NCBI GenBank assembly: GCA_963779735.1
Contig: CAVZZJ010000004.1
Location: forward strand, 124,001 to 188,000
Direction of reading: 5' to 3'
DNA from: Bog-473 sp963779735
Lineage (GTDB): Bacteria; Actinomycetota; Acidimicrobiia; Acidimicrobiales; RAAP-2
Length of the DNA: 64,000 nt
The notes beneath the pieces are model-generated. The model worked only from the letters and a program-made list of their open reading frames with translations, had not been told where the DNA came from and ran no database searches. Numbering within the stretch: the first letter of the stretch is position 1; each line of letters begins with the position of its first letter. This document shows, in pieces, positions 8,847-16,517 of the stretch. Made by a program: the position numbers and the translations under genes.

Positions 8847-9148
8847 CTCCCACCGCCATTGCGGCGGTGGTGCTCCGCAGACCCACCGTCCTCGTCGGGC
8901 GGGTTGTCGCGGTGGCCGCGTACGTGCGGCCCTGGGTCCGGTTCCACGTGGAGTTGAGCGACGGGACCGGCAGCATCACCCTCCGTTTCATGGGCCGCAC
9001 CGAGATCGCCGGCATCGTCCCCGACGTTCGTCTGTGCGTGGAAGGGGCCCCGTCGATGGAGGGCGACGTCATCATCATGCTCAACCCGCACTACACCTTC
9101 GCCGTCGACGAGGCTCAGTCCGAGTGGGCCTCGGACACCAGCTGGTAG
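8843..9148 (+). CDS. Small OB-fold protein at the end of the kdp operon
   Basis: The 101-residue protein reads as one OB-fold: GRVVAVAAYVRPWVRF, then ELSDGTGSITLRFMGR, then VRLCVEGAPSMEG and a closing strand MLNPHYTF. This strand and DGTG pattern is typical of short actinobacterial nucleic-acid-binding OB-fold proteins. The GTG start overlaps the kdpC stop in a GTGA junction, so it should be made with KdpC. Its last 34 bp overlap the end of kdpE on the other strand. No known link to potassium transport exists; the association is positional. Confidence 0.72.
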   Translation: MTPTAIAAVVLRRPTVLVGRVVAVAAYVRPWVRFHVELSDGTGSITLRFMGRTEIAGIVPDVRLCVEGAPSMEGDVIIMLNPHYTFAVDEAQSEWASDTSW

Positions 9149-9810
9149 CCGATGCCGGGCACCGTGCGCAGAATGCGGCCCTCGTCGTCGTTCAGTTTCT
9201 TGCGCAAGCGGTGGGTGTAGACGCGCACATAGTTCGACTCGGCCCCGTACCCGGCCCCCCATACGTCCTTGAGGATCATGTGGTGCGTGCACACCTTGCC
9301 GGCATAGCGGGCCAGGTACGCCAGCAGATCGAACTCGCGGCTCGTGAGGGACAGCGCAGCTCCCTTCAGCGTCGCCATGTGGTGCACCATGTCGATCTCC
9401 AGGTCACCGACCCGGATGGTGGCGGACGACGCGCTTCCATTCGCCGGAGGGGCCGAATGGCGCAGGGCCACCCGTAGCCGCGCCTCGAGCTCGGCCATTC
9501 CGAAGGGCTTGGTGATGAAGTCATCGGCGCCGCCGTCGAGCGCCTCGACCTTGCGGTGTTCGTCGCCGTAGGCCGAGAGGACGACGATCGGGACATTGGA
9601 GAACTCCCGAATCCTTCGGCAGACCTCAAGGCCGTCGAGATCGGGAAGGCCCAAGTCGAGGATCACGAGATCCGGGCTGAGCAGCGCCACCTGGCTGATG
9701 GCGTCGGCTCCCGAGTGTGTCGTCGTGACCTTGTCCCCGCGCGCCGTCAGCCCGATCCGCAGCGCCTTGACCAGCGCAGGGTCGTCATCGACAACAAGAA
9801 CCTTCGTCAT
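9115..9810 (-). CDS. kdpE: KdpE-type response regulator (OmpR family)
   Basis: The 231-residue protein has a receiver domain (acidic pocket VVDDD, phospho-acceptor Asp in VILDLGLPD near residue 53, Thr/Ser in VVLSAYG, Lys in ITKPFG) and a C-terminal winged helix (LTSREFDLLAYLARYAG, then NYVRVYTHRLRKKL). This arrangement and the 3'-end sequence RTVPGIGYQL match KdpE. It is transcribed after the sensor kinase gene, 15 bp downstream of it, and ends against the kdp operon in convergent orientation. It is the likely activator of kdpFABC. Confidence 0.93.
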   Translation of the reverse strand: MTKVLVVDDDPALVKALRIGLTARGDKVTTTHSGADAISQVALLSPDLVILDLGLPDLDGLEVCRRIREFSNVPIVVLSAYGDEHRKVEALDGGADDFITKPFGMAELEARLRVALRHSAPPANGSASSATIRVGDLEIDMVHHMATLKGAALSLTSREFDLLAYLARYAGKVCTHHMILKDVWGAGYGAESNYVRVYTHRLRKKLNDDEGRILRTVPGIGYQLVSEAHSD

Positions 9811-9825
9811 CTCACCCCGCCCGGG

Positions 9826-11371
9826 TCACGCATGCAGGGACACACTCACTGCTCCGGGCACGGTGAACACCACGGTAGCGCCCTGCGTCTCGTCGGGCTC
9901 GACCCAGATGGAGCCCCCGTGCGCTTCGACGAACGCCTTGGCGATGGCCAGCCCCAGTCCGGCCCTGGCCCCACCGCTGTTCTGGCTGAACATCTCGAAG
10001 ACTCGCTCCCTGTCCTCGCTGGCGATCCCGGGACCCCTGTCGGCCACGGAGATCTCGACGAGCGGTGCCTCGGGCCCAGCCACGGCTCGGGCGCTGATGC
10101 GGATGGTCGTGTCGCCCGGGCTGTGCCTCGCCGCGTTCTCCAAGAGGTTGGCCAGGACCTGCCCTATCAACAGATGGTCGATCTCCAGCAAGGGGAGGTC
10201 CGGGACGGTGTCGACACAGACGCGATCGGGGGGAACGAGCCCGCTGACGGCGGCGAGCGCTTCGTCGACCAGCTCGTCGAGGGGGATGAGGATGGGCCGG
10301 ATGGCCAGCGCGCCCGACTCAATGCGGGTCATGTCCAGCAAGTTGGTCACCAGCCGGGCCAGGCGATCGGACTGCAGCTCAATCAGCTCGAGCAGATCGG
10401 CCCGGTCTGTCTCGCTCAGACGGACGTCCTCCTGGCGCAGGCTGGACACCGCCGCCTTGACGGACGCGAGGGGCGTGCGCAGATCGTGGGAGACCGCGCC
10501 CATCATGGCCCGGCGCCAGCGGTCGATCTCCTCGAGGAGCCGGCTGCGCACGGCCTGCTCCTGCAGTTGGGCCCTCTCGACGGCCAGCGCCGCCTGGTTG
10601 GCGAAGGTCCCGAGCAGGGCACGATCCCGGCGGGCGAACTGCACCTCTTGGAGGACGAGCAGTCCGACGGGTCGGTTGCTGGCGACCAGCGCCACGGCGA
10701 CCCGGCCGGGCGATCCTCCCGCCATGCCCAGCGACCGGGTCTGCCCGCTGCTCGTGGTGAGCGAGCGCACCTCTTCGGGGGTGAGCGCCTGTCCGGCCCG
10801 GGCGGCCACGGAAAGATCCGGGCCTTCGGATCGAGCCGTCCAATCGACCCCGGGCAGGAGGAGGGCCGTCCAGCGCGGGGTGAAGACGGCCTGCACCGTG
10901 CCGGCGATGTGCTCGAGCAGTTCTGAAAGGGTGAGATCGCCGATCAGGGCCTGGGAGAGCTCGAAGAGCCGGTCGGCGTCCCGCTCCCGGCGCTGCGCAT
11001 CCTCCCGGGCGGCCTGCTGGGTGGTCACGACGCGGGTCACGACCAGCACGACGATCACGTAGACGACCAGAGCGATCCAAATTCTGGGTTCCGTGGACCG
11101 TCACGGTGTCATAGGGCGGGATGAAGAAGACGTCGTAGAAGAGGAAGCCGGTGACCGCGGCGAGCGCCCCGGGCACGATGCCGCCCACCACCACTCCGAT
11201 GACGACCGGAACCACGAAGACCAAGGGTGGCGTGGCCAGGCTGAGATGTGCCCGAAACGGCACCATGATGGCCAACAGGGCGGCCTGGCCGGCGATGGCC
11301 ACTACGGCACCGAGAACGGCTCGCCACTGCGCTCTGGTGAGGGCATCCACGCTTCGCATCGCGTCGGTCAC
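9826..11371 (-). CDS. Membrane sensor histidine kinase equal to the C-terminal half of KdpD (single-base frameshift)
   Basis: The product would begin with a DUF4118-type four-helix membrane region (ALLAIMVPF, VVPVVIGVVVGGIVPG, PPYDTVTVHGTQN). A GAF-like region (about 130-270) and a kinase core follow, with His in VSHDLRTPLASV, N-box in LANLLENAARH, DRGPGI and GLGLAIAKAF. The frame breaks at AAA (11079-11081 on the plus strand). Dropping one base gives QNWIALVVYVIVVLVV, the usual KdpD continuation, and a 514-residue protein. GTG 11371 follows GGGGAAAG; ATG 11359 is an alternative. The KdpD sensor domain is absent here and is encoded by the divergent neighbour 75 bp away. KdpE is 15 bp downstream. 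Confidence 0.85.
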
Positions 11372-11446
11372 GTCTTTCCCCGGGATAGGTTTCCCTGCGG
11401 CCGAGTGTACCGACGACCCTGACGGACTGGGTGAAGCGAGCGATCC

Positions 11447-12607
11447 ATGACCGAGTCGACCGAAGCACCCGATCCAGACGAGGTCCGACCCGCGGGCCGC
11501 TTCCGGGTGTACCTGGGAGCGGCAGCCGGCGTGGGCAAGACCTGCGCCATGCTCGACGAGGGATGGAGGCGCTTCCAGCGTGGGACCGACGTCGTGGTCG
11601 GGTTCGTCGAGACCCACGACCGGCCCTATACGATCGAGCAGCTTCGCACCTTGCCCGTGGTGCCGCGCAAGAAGGTGGAGTACCGGGGCTCTTCCTGGGA
11701 GGAGTTGGATCTCGACGCCGTCCTGGCTCGGCGTCCCGAGGTCGTGCTGATCGACGAGCTGGCGCACACCAACGTGCCGGGATCGGGGCCCAACGAGAAG
11801 CGGTGGCAGGACGTGCTCGCCATCCTCGACGCGGGGATCGCCGTGATCAGCACGGTCAACATTCAGCACGTGGAGTCGCTGTCCGAGGCCGTCGAGCACA
11901 TCACGAACGTCAGCATCCGTGAGCGAGTCCCCGATTGGGTGGTGCGCCGGGCCGACCAGCTCGAGCTGATCGACTCGTCGGCTGACCAGCTGCGTCGCCG
12001 CATGCTGCACGGCAACATCTATCCCCCTGCCAAGGTGCATTCGGCGCTCTCGGGCTTCTTCCGCCTGGAGAACCTGGTGGCGTTGCGTGAGCTCTCGCTG
12101 CGCTTCGTGGCCGACGAGACCGACGAGGAGCTGCTCGAGTTTCTCCGCTCCCGCGGGCCCTCGGCCTCGAGCGACGTGTGGGACACGGCGGAGCGAATTC
12201 TCGTGGCGGTGACCGGTGCGCCGGGGAACGACACCGTCATCCGTCGGGCGGCCCGTATGGCGGCCCGAATGAAGGCCGACCTCATCGTCTTGCACGTCGT
12301 CCCCGGTGATGCTGATCGAAGATCGGACAACACCGACAGGCTCGAGGAGCTGGTGCGCGATGTGGGCGCCACGTGGCAGGTGGTCCAGGGCGATGACATC
12401 GCGTCGACCATCATGGCGACCGCGATCGATCACCAGATCACGCAGATCGTGCTCGGCACTTCGAAGCTCTCGCGCTGGCAGTCGTTCACGCGCGGGTCGG
12501 TCATTCAGAAGATCCTGCGCATGGCGTCGGACGAGTCGATCGACGTTCACGTCATCGCCCGCATGACCGAGCGCAACGGACACCCGACGGGGGGCGCCGA
12601 AAGCTAG
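11447..12607 (+). CDS. Stand-alone KdpD sensor half (KdpD-N + universal stress domain), no kinase
   Basis: The 386-residue cytosolic protein matches only the N-terminal half of KdpD. It has a Walker A motif in LGAAAGVGKTCAML (near residue 30), Walker B in VVLIDELAHTNVPGSG, the STVNIQHVESL motif, and a USP domain (about 245-370) with ILVAVTGAPGNDTVIRRAA and VLGTSKLSRW. It then stops, with no membrane or kinase domain. Non-kinase KdpD-like potassium sensors are known in other bacteria. Here the missing half is present as a separate gene on the opposite strand. ATG 11447 is the first in-frame start with no competing upstream gene. Its stop overlaps the next convergent gene by 4 bp. Confidence 0.9.
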   Translation: MTESTEAPDPDEVRPAGRFRVYLGAAAGVGKTCAMLDEGWRRFQRGTDVVVGFVETHDRPYTIEQLRTLPVVPRKKVEYRGSSWEELDLDAVLARRPEVVLIDELAHTNVPGSGPNEKRWQDVLAILDAGIAVISTVNIQHVESLSEAVEHITNVSIRERVPDWVVRRADQLELIDSSADQLRRRMLHGNIYPPAKVHSALSGFFRLENLVALRELSLRFVADETDEELLEFLRSRGPSASSDVWDTAERILVAVTGAPGNDTVIRRAARMAARMKADLIVLHVVPGDADRRSDNTDRLEELVRDVGATWQVVQGDDIASTIMATAIDHQITQIVLGTSKLSRWQSFTRGSVIQKILRMASDESIDVHVIARMTERNGHPTGGAES

Positions 12608-13329
12608 CTCCGGGCCAGGTCCCCCAACGCCGCGTCGGCGGCCACGGTGGCGGCCCGTCCCGTGCAGCGGTTGAGATGGGCCAGTATCTTCGCCCGCCGG
12701 GGATCGCGTGCCAGGTACCGGCCTACGGCGGCCAGATCGGCCGAACCGTCGGGCTTGCTCAGCGCCAGGATGGACTGGTCGACGATGTGCTCGTCGGGAC
12801 GATCGCTGATCCCCCGATAGACCGACCATTGGACGCCGGCGCGCTCGCAGATCTCGGCGACGCCGGCCGCCTCCATGTCGACCGCTCCGTAGCCCGATTC
12901 GAGGATGGACCGCCAGACTGCTTCGTCGGAGATGAGGCCGTCGACCGTCATGAGGCAGCCTTCGGGCGTCCGGGAGGGCAGGGGGTGGGTCGCGTAGAGC
13001 GGACCGTCGGGACCGAGCCGGACCTGGCGCGGCACGATCAGCTCCCCGACGGCGAGCGCGGGATCGAGGCCGCCGGCGATTCCCACCACCATCACGTGGT
13101 CGAAATGGCCTCCCTCCAGCATCCGCACGGTGGCCGCTCGTGCCGACGACGGGCCTATGCCGATGATTCCGGCCACGACCGACCAGCGTCCGGTCGTGCC
13201 GGAATGGGAGAACCAGGGATTAGCGGTGGTGCGGGCCAGACCGCCGGCACGGACCACGGCCTTGAGCTCCGGGCGCATGGGGGTGAGCAACGCGACTCGT
13301 CTGGGAGCACGGTCGTGGGCGATCACCAT
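12604..13329 (-). CDS. Phosphorylase-superfamily nucleosidase (MTA/SAH-nucleosidase-like)
   Basis: The 241-residue protein belongs to the PNP/UDP phosphorylase superfamily. Early on it has RVALLTPMRPELKAV and the glycine stretch IIGIGPSSARAA, followed by MVVGIAGGLDP and the base/ribose-binding VDMEAAGVAEICE, which in MTAN-type enzymes places Met/Glu at the ribose. The last 60 residues are less conserved. It would cleave a purine nucleoside or a related N-glycosidic bond in the cytosol; the substrate cannot be told. ATG 13329 is the chosen start. It is convergent with the KdpD-like gene and has no obvious operon partner. Confidence 0.72.
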   Translation of the reverse strand: MVIAHDRAPRRVALLTPMRPELKAVVRAGGLARTTANPWFSHSGTTGRWSVVAGIIGIGPSSARAATVRMLEGGHFDHVMVVGIAGGLDPALAVGELIVPRQVRLGPDGPLYATHPLPSRTPEGCLMTVDGLISDEAVWRSILESGYGAVDMEAAGVAEICERAGVQWSVYRGISDRPDEHIVDQSILALSKPDGSADLAAVGRYLARDPRRAKILAHLNRCTGRAATVAADAALGDLARS

Positions 13330-13405
13330 TCCATCTTGGCGGACGAATCGATAGCGTGGTGGACAAGCCTGATCGGTTGTCCAGCGAGGGAGTCGGAGGA
13401 GAGAG

Positions 13406-13780
13406 ATGCCGAGCGCCGAACAAGTCGTGCGGGACTTCTGTGCTGCAGCCAGTCGGAGGGATCCCGAGGCGATGCGGGCGTTCTTCTCGGAGGACGTGGT
13501 CTACCACAACATCCCGATGGACCCGGCCGAAGGGATAGACGCCACCATGGACCTGATGAAGGGCTTCATGGACGTGGTCGAAGAGGTGGAATTCGAGATC
13601 CACCACCTGGCGAGCGATGGCTCCACCGTGCTCACCGAACGGACCGACCACTTTACGGTGAACGGCCGGTCGGCGCCCCTCCCCGTCATGGGCGCCTTCC
13701 ACGTGGTGGACGGGAAGATCACCGCATGGCGGGACTACTTCGACATGGGGCAGGTAACCGCCATCCTGGGTGGGGGTTGA
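13406..13780 (+). CDS. Limonene-1,2-epoxide hydrolase-like / SnoaL-fold protein
   Basis: The 124-residue protein matches the limonene-epoxide-hydrolase pattern: VVYHNIPMDPAEG, then LTERTDHFTVNG (with the R-x-D part of the catalytic Asp-Arg-Asp set), then PLPVMGAFHVVDGKITAWRDYFD (second Asp). Such enzymes add water to epoxides; the same fold also serves other functions. ATG 13406 follows GGAGGAGAG. It ends 2 bp before the convergent Rpf-like gene and stands alone on its strand. Confidence 0.83.
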   Translation: MPSAEQVVRDFCAAASRRDPEAMRAFFSEDVVYHNIPMDPAEGIDATMDLMKGFMDVVEEVEFEIHHLASDGSTVLTERTDHFTVNGRSAPLPVMGAFHVVDGKITAWRDYFDMGQVTAILGGG

Positions 13781-13781
13781 C

Positions 13782-14282
13782 CTACAGACCGCAGGCGAAG
13801 CGCGAGCTCCACGGGCGGAAGCCGTAGCGCGCGTAGAGCTCCAGTGCGACCCGGTCCTGCAGGCTGGCCGGTGCCTGGTACGCCCAACCGGAGAGTCCGA
13901 ACGAGCGCCAGGTGCTCAGCAGAATGCCGTAGGCGCCGTCCGGGGCCGCCGGGCTGTTGTACCGGTCGCTCGATTCGTGCACCCTGATGCACATCCAGTC
14001 GGCCGTGGCGACGCTGTCGGCATCGGTGATCGGCACCGGCGGCGGTGCCGGTGGCGGTGGCGGTGGCGGTGGCGGGGGCCCCTTCCATCCCACCGGGAGT
14101 CTCACCGGTAGGGCGAATCCCGCTAGCGATGCATGGGACAGCACCGTGGTGTGCGCCGCGTGGCGCGGGCGATGCGTGGCGACCTCGGCGGACGCGGCGT
14201 GCCGAGTGCCCAATGAGAAAAATCCTGTGGTCATTCCAATGATGACGGCAACTGCCGTCGTGAGTGCAATGCGGATCCGCAC
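13782..14282 (-). CDS. Secreted Rpf/lysozyme-like protein with polyproline hinge
   Basis: The 166-residue product has a signal sequence (RIRIALTTAVAVIIGMTTGF), an Ala/His/Thr-rich linker, a run of ten prolines, and a C-terminal transglycosylase-like domain. This domain has WMCIRVHESSDRYNS (His-Glu, the acid Glu of Rpf/lysozyme folds), DGAYGILLSTWRSFG, QDRVALELYARYGFRPW and a terminal Cys that can pair with the first Cys. It should act outside the cell on peptidoglycan. GTG 14282 follows GGGAGGT at good spacing; the frame is open further upstream but only as non-coding DNA. Confidence 0.8.
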   Translation of the reverse strand: MRIRIALTTAVAVIIGMTTGFFSLGTRHAASAEVATHRPRHAAHTTVLSHASLAGFALPVRLPVGWKGPPPPPPPPPPAPPPVPITDADSVATADWMCIRVHESSDRYNSPAAPDGAYGILLSTWRSFGLSGWAYQAPASLQDRVALELYARYGFRPWSSRFACGL

Positions 14283-14473
14283 GGCACCTCCCTTCGTCGG
14301 GCGCGCGCGGGCGCCAGGCTCTGCTCGGTGGGGGCGGGCTCCGGCCATTGCATTCGCGCCCCGAACGGAGAGCGGGGAAGGCGTCGTCCGTTCTGGCATA
14401 TCGCCGCAGGGTGTGCGGCCGGTTTGGTGAAGGCCCGGGGATGGTCCTGGGTGTGTCCTCGCTTCGTCGCTTT

Positions 14474-14501
14474 CACGCCCCCCAGGTGGCGGGGGGGCGT
14501 G
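14474..14501 (-). other. GC-rich perfect hairpin in the Rpf-like leader
   Basis: CACGCCCCCC (14474-14483) and GGGGGGCGTG (14492-14501) form a 10-bp stem with an 8-base loop. No T-tract follows on either strand, so it is not a standard intrinsic terminator. It lies 192 bp upstream of the Rpf-like start codon and could act as a leader structure. Confidence 0.5.
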
Positions 14502-14778
14502 CCAAGACCCGGACAGGTCTACGGTGGGGTTGAAACGAATCACTTTCTGGGAAAATCTCGTTTAGACGGCTCCACCCATCGACCAGAAAGCGTGATTCGG
14601 TTTTGTGTCGGAGACTGTAGCAGGAGAAGTCGTGGCGCAAGGCCGCGGGTCAAAAAGGGCCGTCCACCTGGCTCTATGGACATTCGGGTTGTGAAGGTCG
14701 TCCGAACGTTCGGTCCAGACGGGGGCCATTTGCCTCTATGCGGGCTCAGTTAAAGCACGGTTATTACGTGAAGTGAAT

Positions 14779-14807
14779 TTGACGGTGCCGGTTCGCATCC
14801 CTATCAT
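14779..14807 (+). promoter_or_regulatory. Sigma-70-type promoter
   Basis: TTGACG (14779-14784) and TATCAT (14802-14807) are separated by exactly 17 bases. Transcription would start near 14814, about 80 bases before the GTG of the membrane-protein gene at 14896. Pattern match only. Confidence 0.5.
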
Positions 14808-14895
14808 GCGCCGCCCTTGACGCACCGGGGTGCTCGCGGGGAGGGAAGATCACATTGGCGCCGCCGGGCGTCGCGTCGGAGCAGACTGTCACCCC

Positions 14896-15531
14896 GTGAT
14901 CAACGTCCACTTCGTGTACCTGGGTGCCGCCATCGGTGCCTGCGGTTCGGCGGTGTACGTGCGCGACACCTTGCGCGGCACCACCCAACCCAACCGGGTC
15001 ACCTGGCTGTTGTGGGCGTTCGCGCCGCTCCTCGCCGCGGCGGTGGAGTTCCGGTCGGGGGTGGGTCTGCGCACCCTGACCACCTTCATGATCGGCTTCA
15101 TGCCGCTGCTGGTCTTTGTCGCCTCCTTCCACAACTCCGCTGCGGTGTGGAAGGTCCGCCGTCTCGACTACGCCTGTGGTGCCATGTCGCTGGCGGGCAC
15201 GGCGGCCTGGTTGGCCACCCGCAACGGTGTCATCGCCATCGTGGCCGCCATTGCGGCCGACTTCTTGGCCGGAATCCCGACCATGTTGAAGAGTTGGACC
15301 AATCCCGAGAGCGAGACGGTCGCGTCCTATGCCGGTGCGGCGATCAGCGCGGGGATCTTGCTCCTGACCATCGACCACTGGACCACCGAGGTGGCCGCGT
15401 TCCCCCTCTTCATCCTCTGCATCGCGCTGGTGCAGGTGGCGGTGGTCGGGCTCAAGCTGGGCCCACGGCGCAGCGTCGCACGGAGCCGCCGTCGCGGTGG
15501 GCCGGCGGCACATCCGACGCCCACCACCTGA
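14896..15531 (+). CDS. Polytopic membrane protein of unknown function
   Basis: The 211-residue protein has about seven hydrophobic segments spaced through its length, for example FVYLGAAIGACGSAVYV, LWAFAPLLAAAVEF, FMIGFMPLLVFVASF and FPLFILCIALVQVAVVGL. A basic, Arg-rich tail follows. The motif TQPNRVTWLLWAFAPL after the first helix recalls small bacterial membrane proteins with a conserved P-N-x-x-TW-x-LW signature, but I do not recognise a characterised family. GTG 14896 begins right before the first helix; the open frame upstream has no membrane or family signal. It has its own candidate promoter at 14779-14807. Confidence 0.62.
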   Translation: MINVHFVYLGAAIGACGSAVYVRDTLRGTTQPNRVTWLLWAFAPLLAAAVEFRSGVGLRTLTTFMIGFMPLLVFVASFHNSAAVWKVRRLDYACGAMSLAGTAAWLATRNGVIAIVAAIAADFLAGIPTMLKSWTNPESETVASYAGAAISAGILLLTIDHWTTEVAAFPLFILCIALVQVAVVGLKLGPRRSVARSRRRGGPAAHPTPTT

Positions 15532-15605
15532 GATCGCCGGCCGCGGCCGCCCGGGGCCTGCTAGGCAGGGTCTCCGGTCGTGCACCTCGGCCAAGGGAGG
15601 AGACC

Positions 15606-16475
15606 GTGCCCACCGCACACGTCAACGGGATCGACATCGAGTACGTGACGAGCGGGGATCCGAATGCCCCCGCGCTGCTTCTCGTCATGGGACTGGGTCA
15701 GCAGTTGATCACCTGGCCCGAGGCGTTCGTCGAGCGGTTGACGGCGCACGGCTTCTTCACCATTCGCTTCGACAACCGTGACTCGGGCCTCTCGACGAAG
15801 TTCGAAGGCGTGCCGGACTTCGTCTCGCTCTTCGGCGGGGACAGCCGTTCGGTGCCCTACCGGATGGAGGACATGGCCGACGACGCCGCGGCTCTGCTCG
15901 TGGAGCTGGAGATCGAGCGCGCCCATGTCGTCGGCGTGTCCATGGGGGGAATGATCACCCAGGCGCTCGCCATCCATCACGCCTCGCGTGTCCTTTCGGC
16001 GTGCTCCATCATGGCGACCACGGGGGACCCCAGCGTCGGCGCCCCGACGGTCGAGGCCCTCGCCGCCCTTCTCCGCCCCGCGGCCCGCAGCCGGGAGGAG
16101 GCGGTGGCGGCCAGCCTCCGGTCGAACGGAGTGCTCAGTTCCCCCGGCTTTCCCTTCCACGTCGATCTGATGACGCGGAGGGCGGAGGCCGCCTACGACC
16201 GGTGCTACTGCCCCGAGGGGACCGCTCGACAGGTTGCGGCGGTGCTCGCCTCGCCCGACCGCACCGCGGGGCTCCGGGAGGTGAAGATCCCCTTCCTCGT
16301 CATTCACGGCGAGGAGGACCTGCTGGTCACCGTGAGCGGGGGCACGGCCACGGCGGCCGCCGTCCCCGGGTCGACCCTCATCCTGGTTCCGGGCATGGGG
16401 CACGACCTCCCCGAGGAGGTCTGGGACCAGATCATTGAGGCGATCGTGGCCAACACCGGGTTGGCCAACGCCTGA
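15606..16475 (+). CDS. Alpha/beta hydrolase
   Basis: The 289-residue alpha/beta hydrolase shows the oxyanion region LLLVMGLGQQLITW, the loop RFDNRDSGLS, the nucleophile elbow VVGVSMGGMI (Ser near residue 111), an acidic residue in HGEEDLLV and the catalytic His in GMGHDLPEEVW. The layout resembles the aclacinomycin methylesterase (RdmC) group, often found in actinomycetes as general carboxylesterases. GTG 15606 follows AGGGAGGAG. It precedes the ABC transporter genes by 42 bp on the same strand; a functional link is not evident. Confidence 0.85.
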   Translation: MPTAHVNGIDIEYVTSGDPNAPALLLVMGLGQQLITWPEAFVERLTAHGFFTIRFDNRDSGLSTKFEGVPDFVSLFGGDSRSVPYRMEDMADDAAALLVELEIERAHVVGVSMGGMITQALAIHHASRVLSACSIMATTGDPSVGAPTVEALAALLRPAARSREEAVAASLRSNGVLSSPGFPFHVDLMTRRAEAAYDRCYCPEGTARQVAAVLASPDRTAGLREVKIPFLVIHGEEDLLVTVSGGTATAAAVPGSTLILVPGMGHDLPEEVWDQIIEAIVANTGLANA

Positions 16476-16517
16476 GCCGAGAGCCGGCGTCGGTGGGCAC
16501 GGTATCGTGCCCTCACA

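Larger units (their letters stand above)
14283..14895. other. 613-bp non-coding stretch with hairpins
   Basis: No convincing gene is seen. Base composition dips between about 14530 and 14800. Contents are a perfect 10-bp hairpin (14474-14501), a near-perfect 15-bp inverted repeat (14536-14550 against 14583-14599, with a 2-base bulge), a palindrome CCGAACGTTCGG at 14702-14713, and a sigma-70-like promoter at 14779-14807 pointing right. The left part would be the 5' leader of the Rpf-like gene on the minus strand. I could not match it to a known riboswitch class. Confidence 0.6.

Noticed and set aside
14040..14085. Simple-sequence GGTGGCG repeat as an independent repeat element
   Set aside because: It codes for the polyproline hinge of the secreted Rpf-like protein on the other strand.
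14702..14713. CCGAACGTTCGG as a second LexA box
   Set aside because: The LexA operator needs four bases between CGAAC and GTTCG; here the halves are directly fused.
14283..14820. c-di-AMP (ydaO) riboswitch before the Rpf-like gene
   Set aside because: Hairpins are present, but the conserved core sequences I know for this class were not found on the minus strand.
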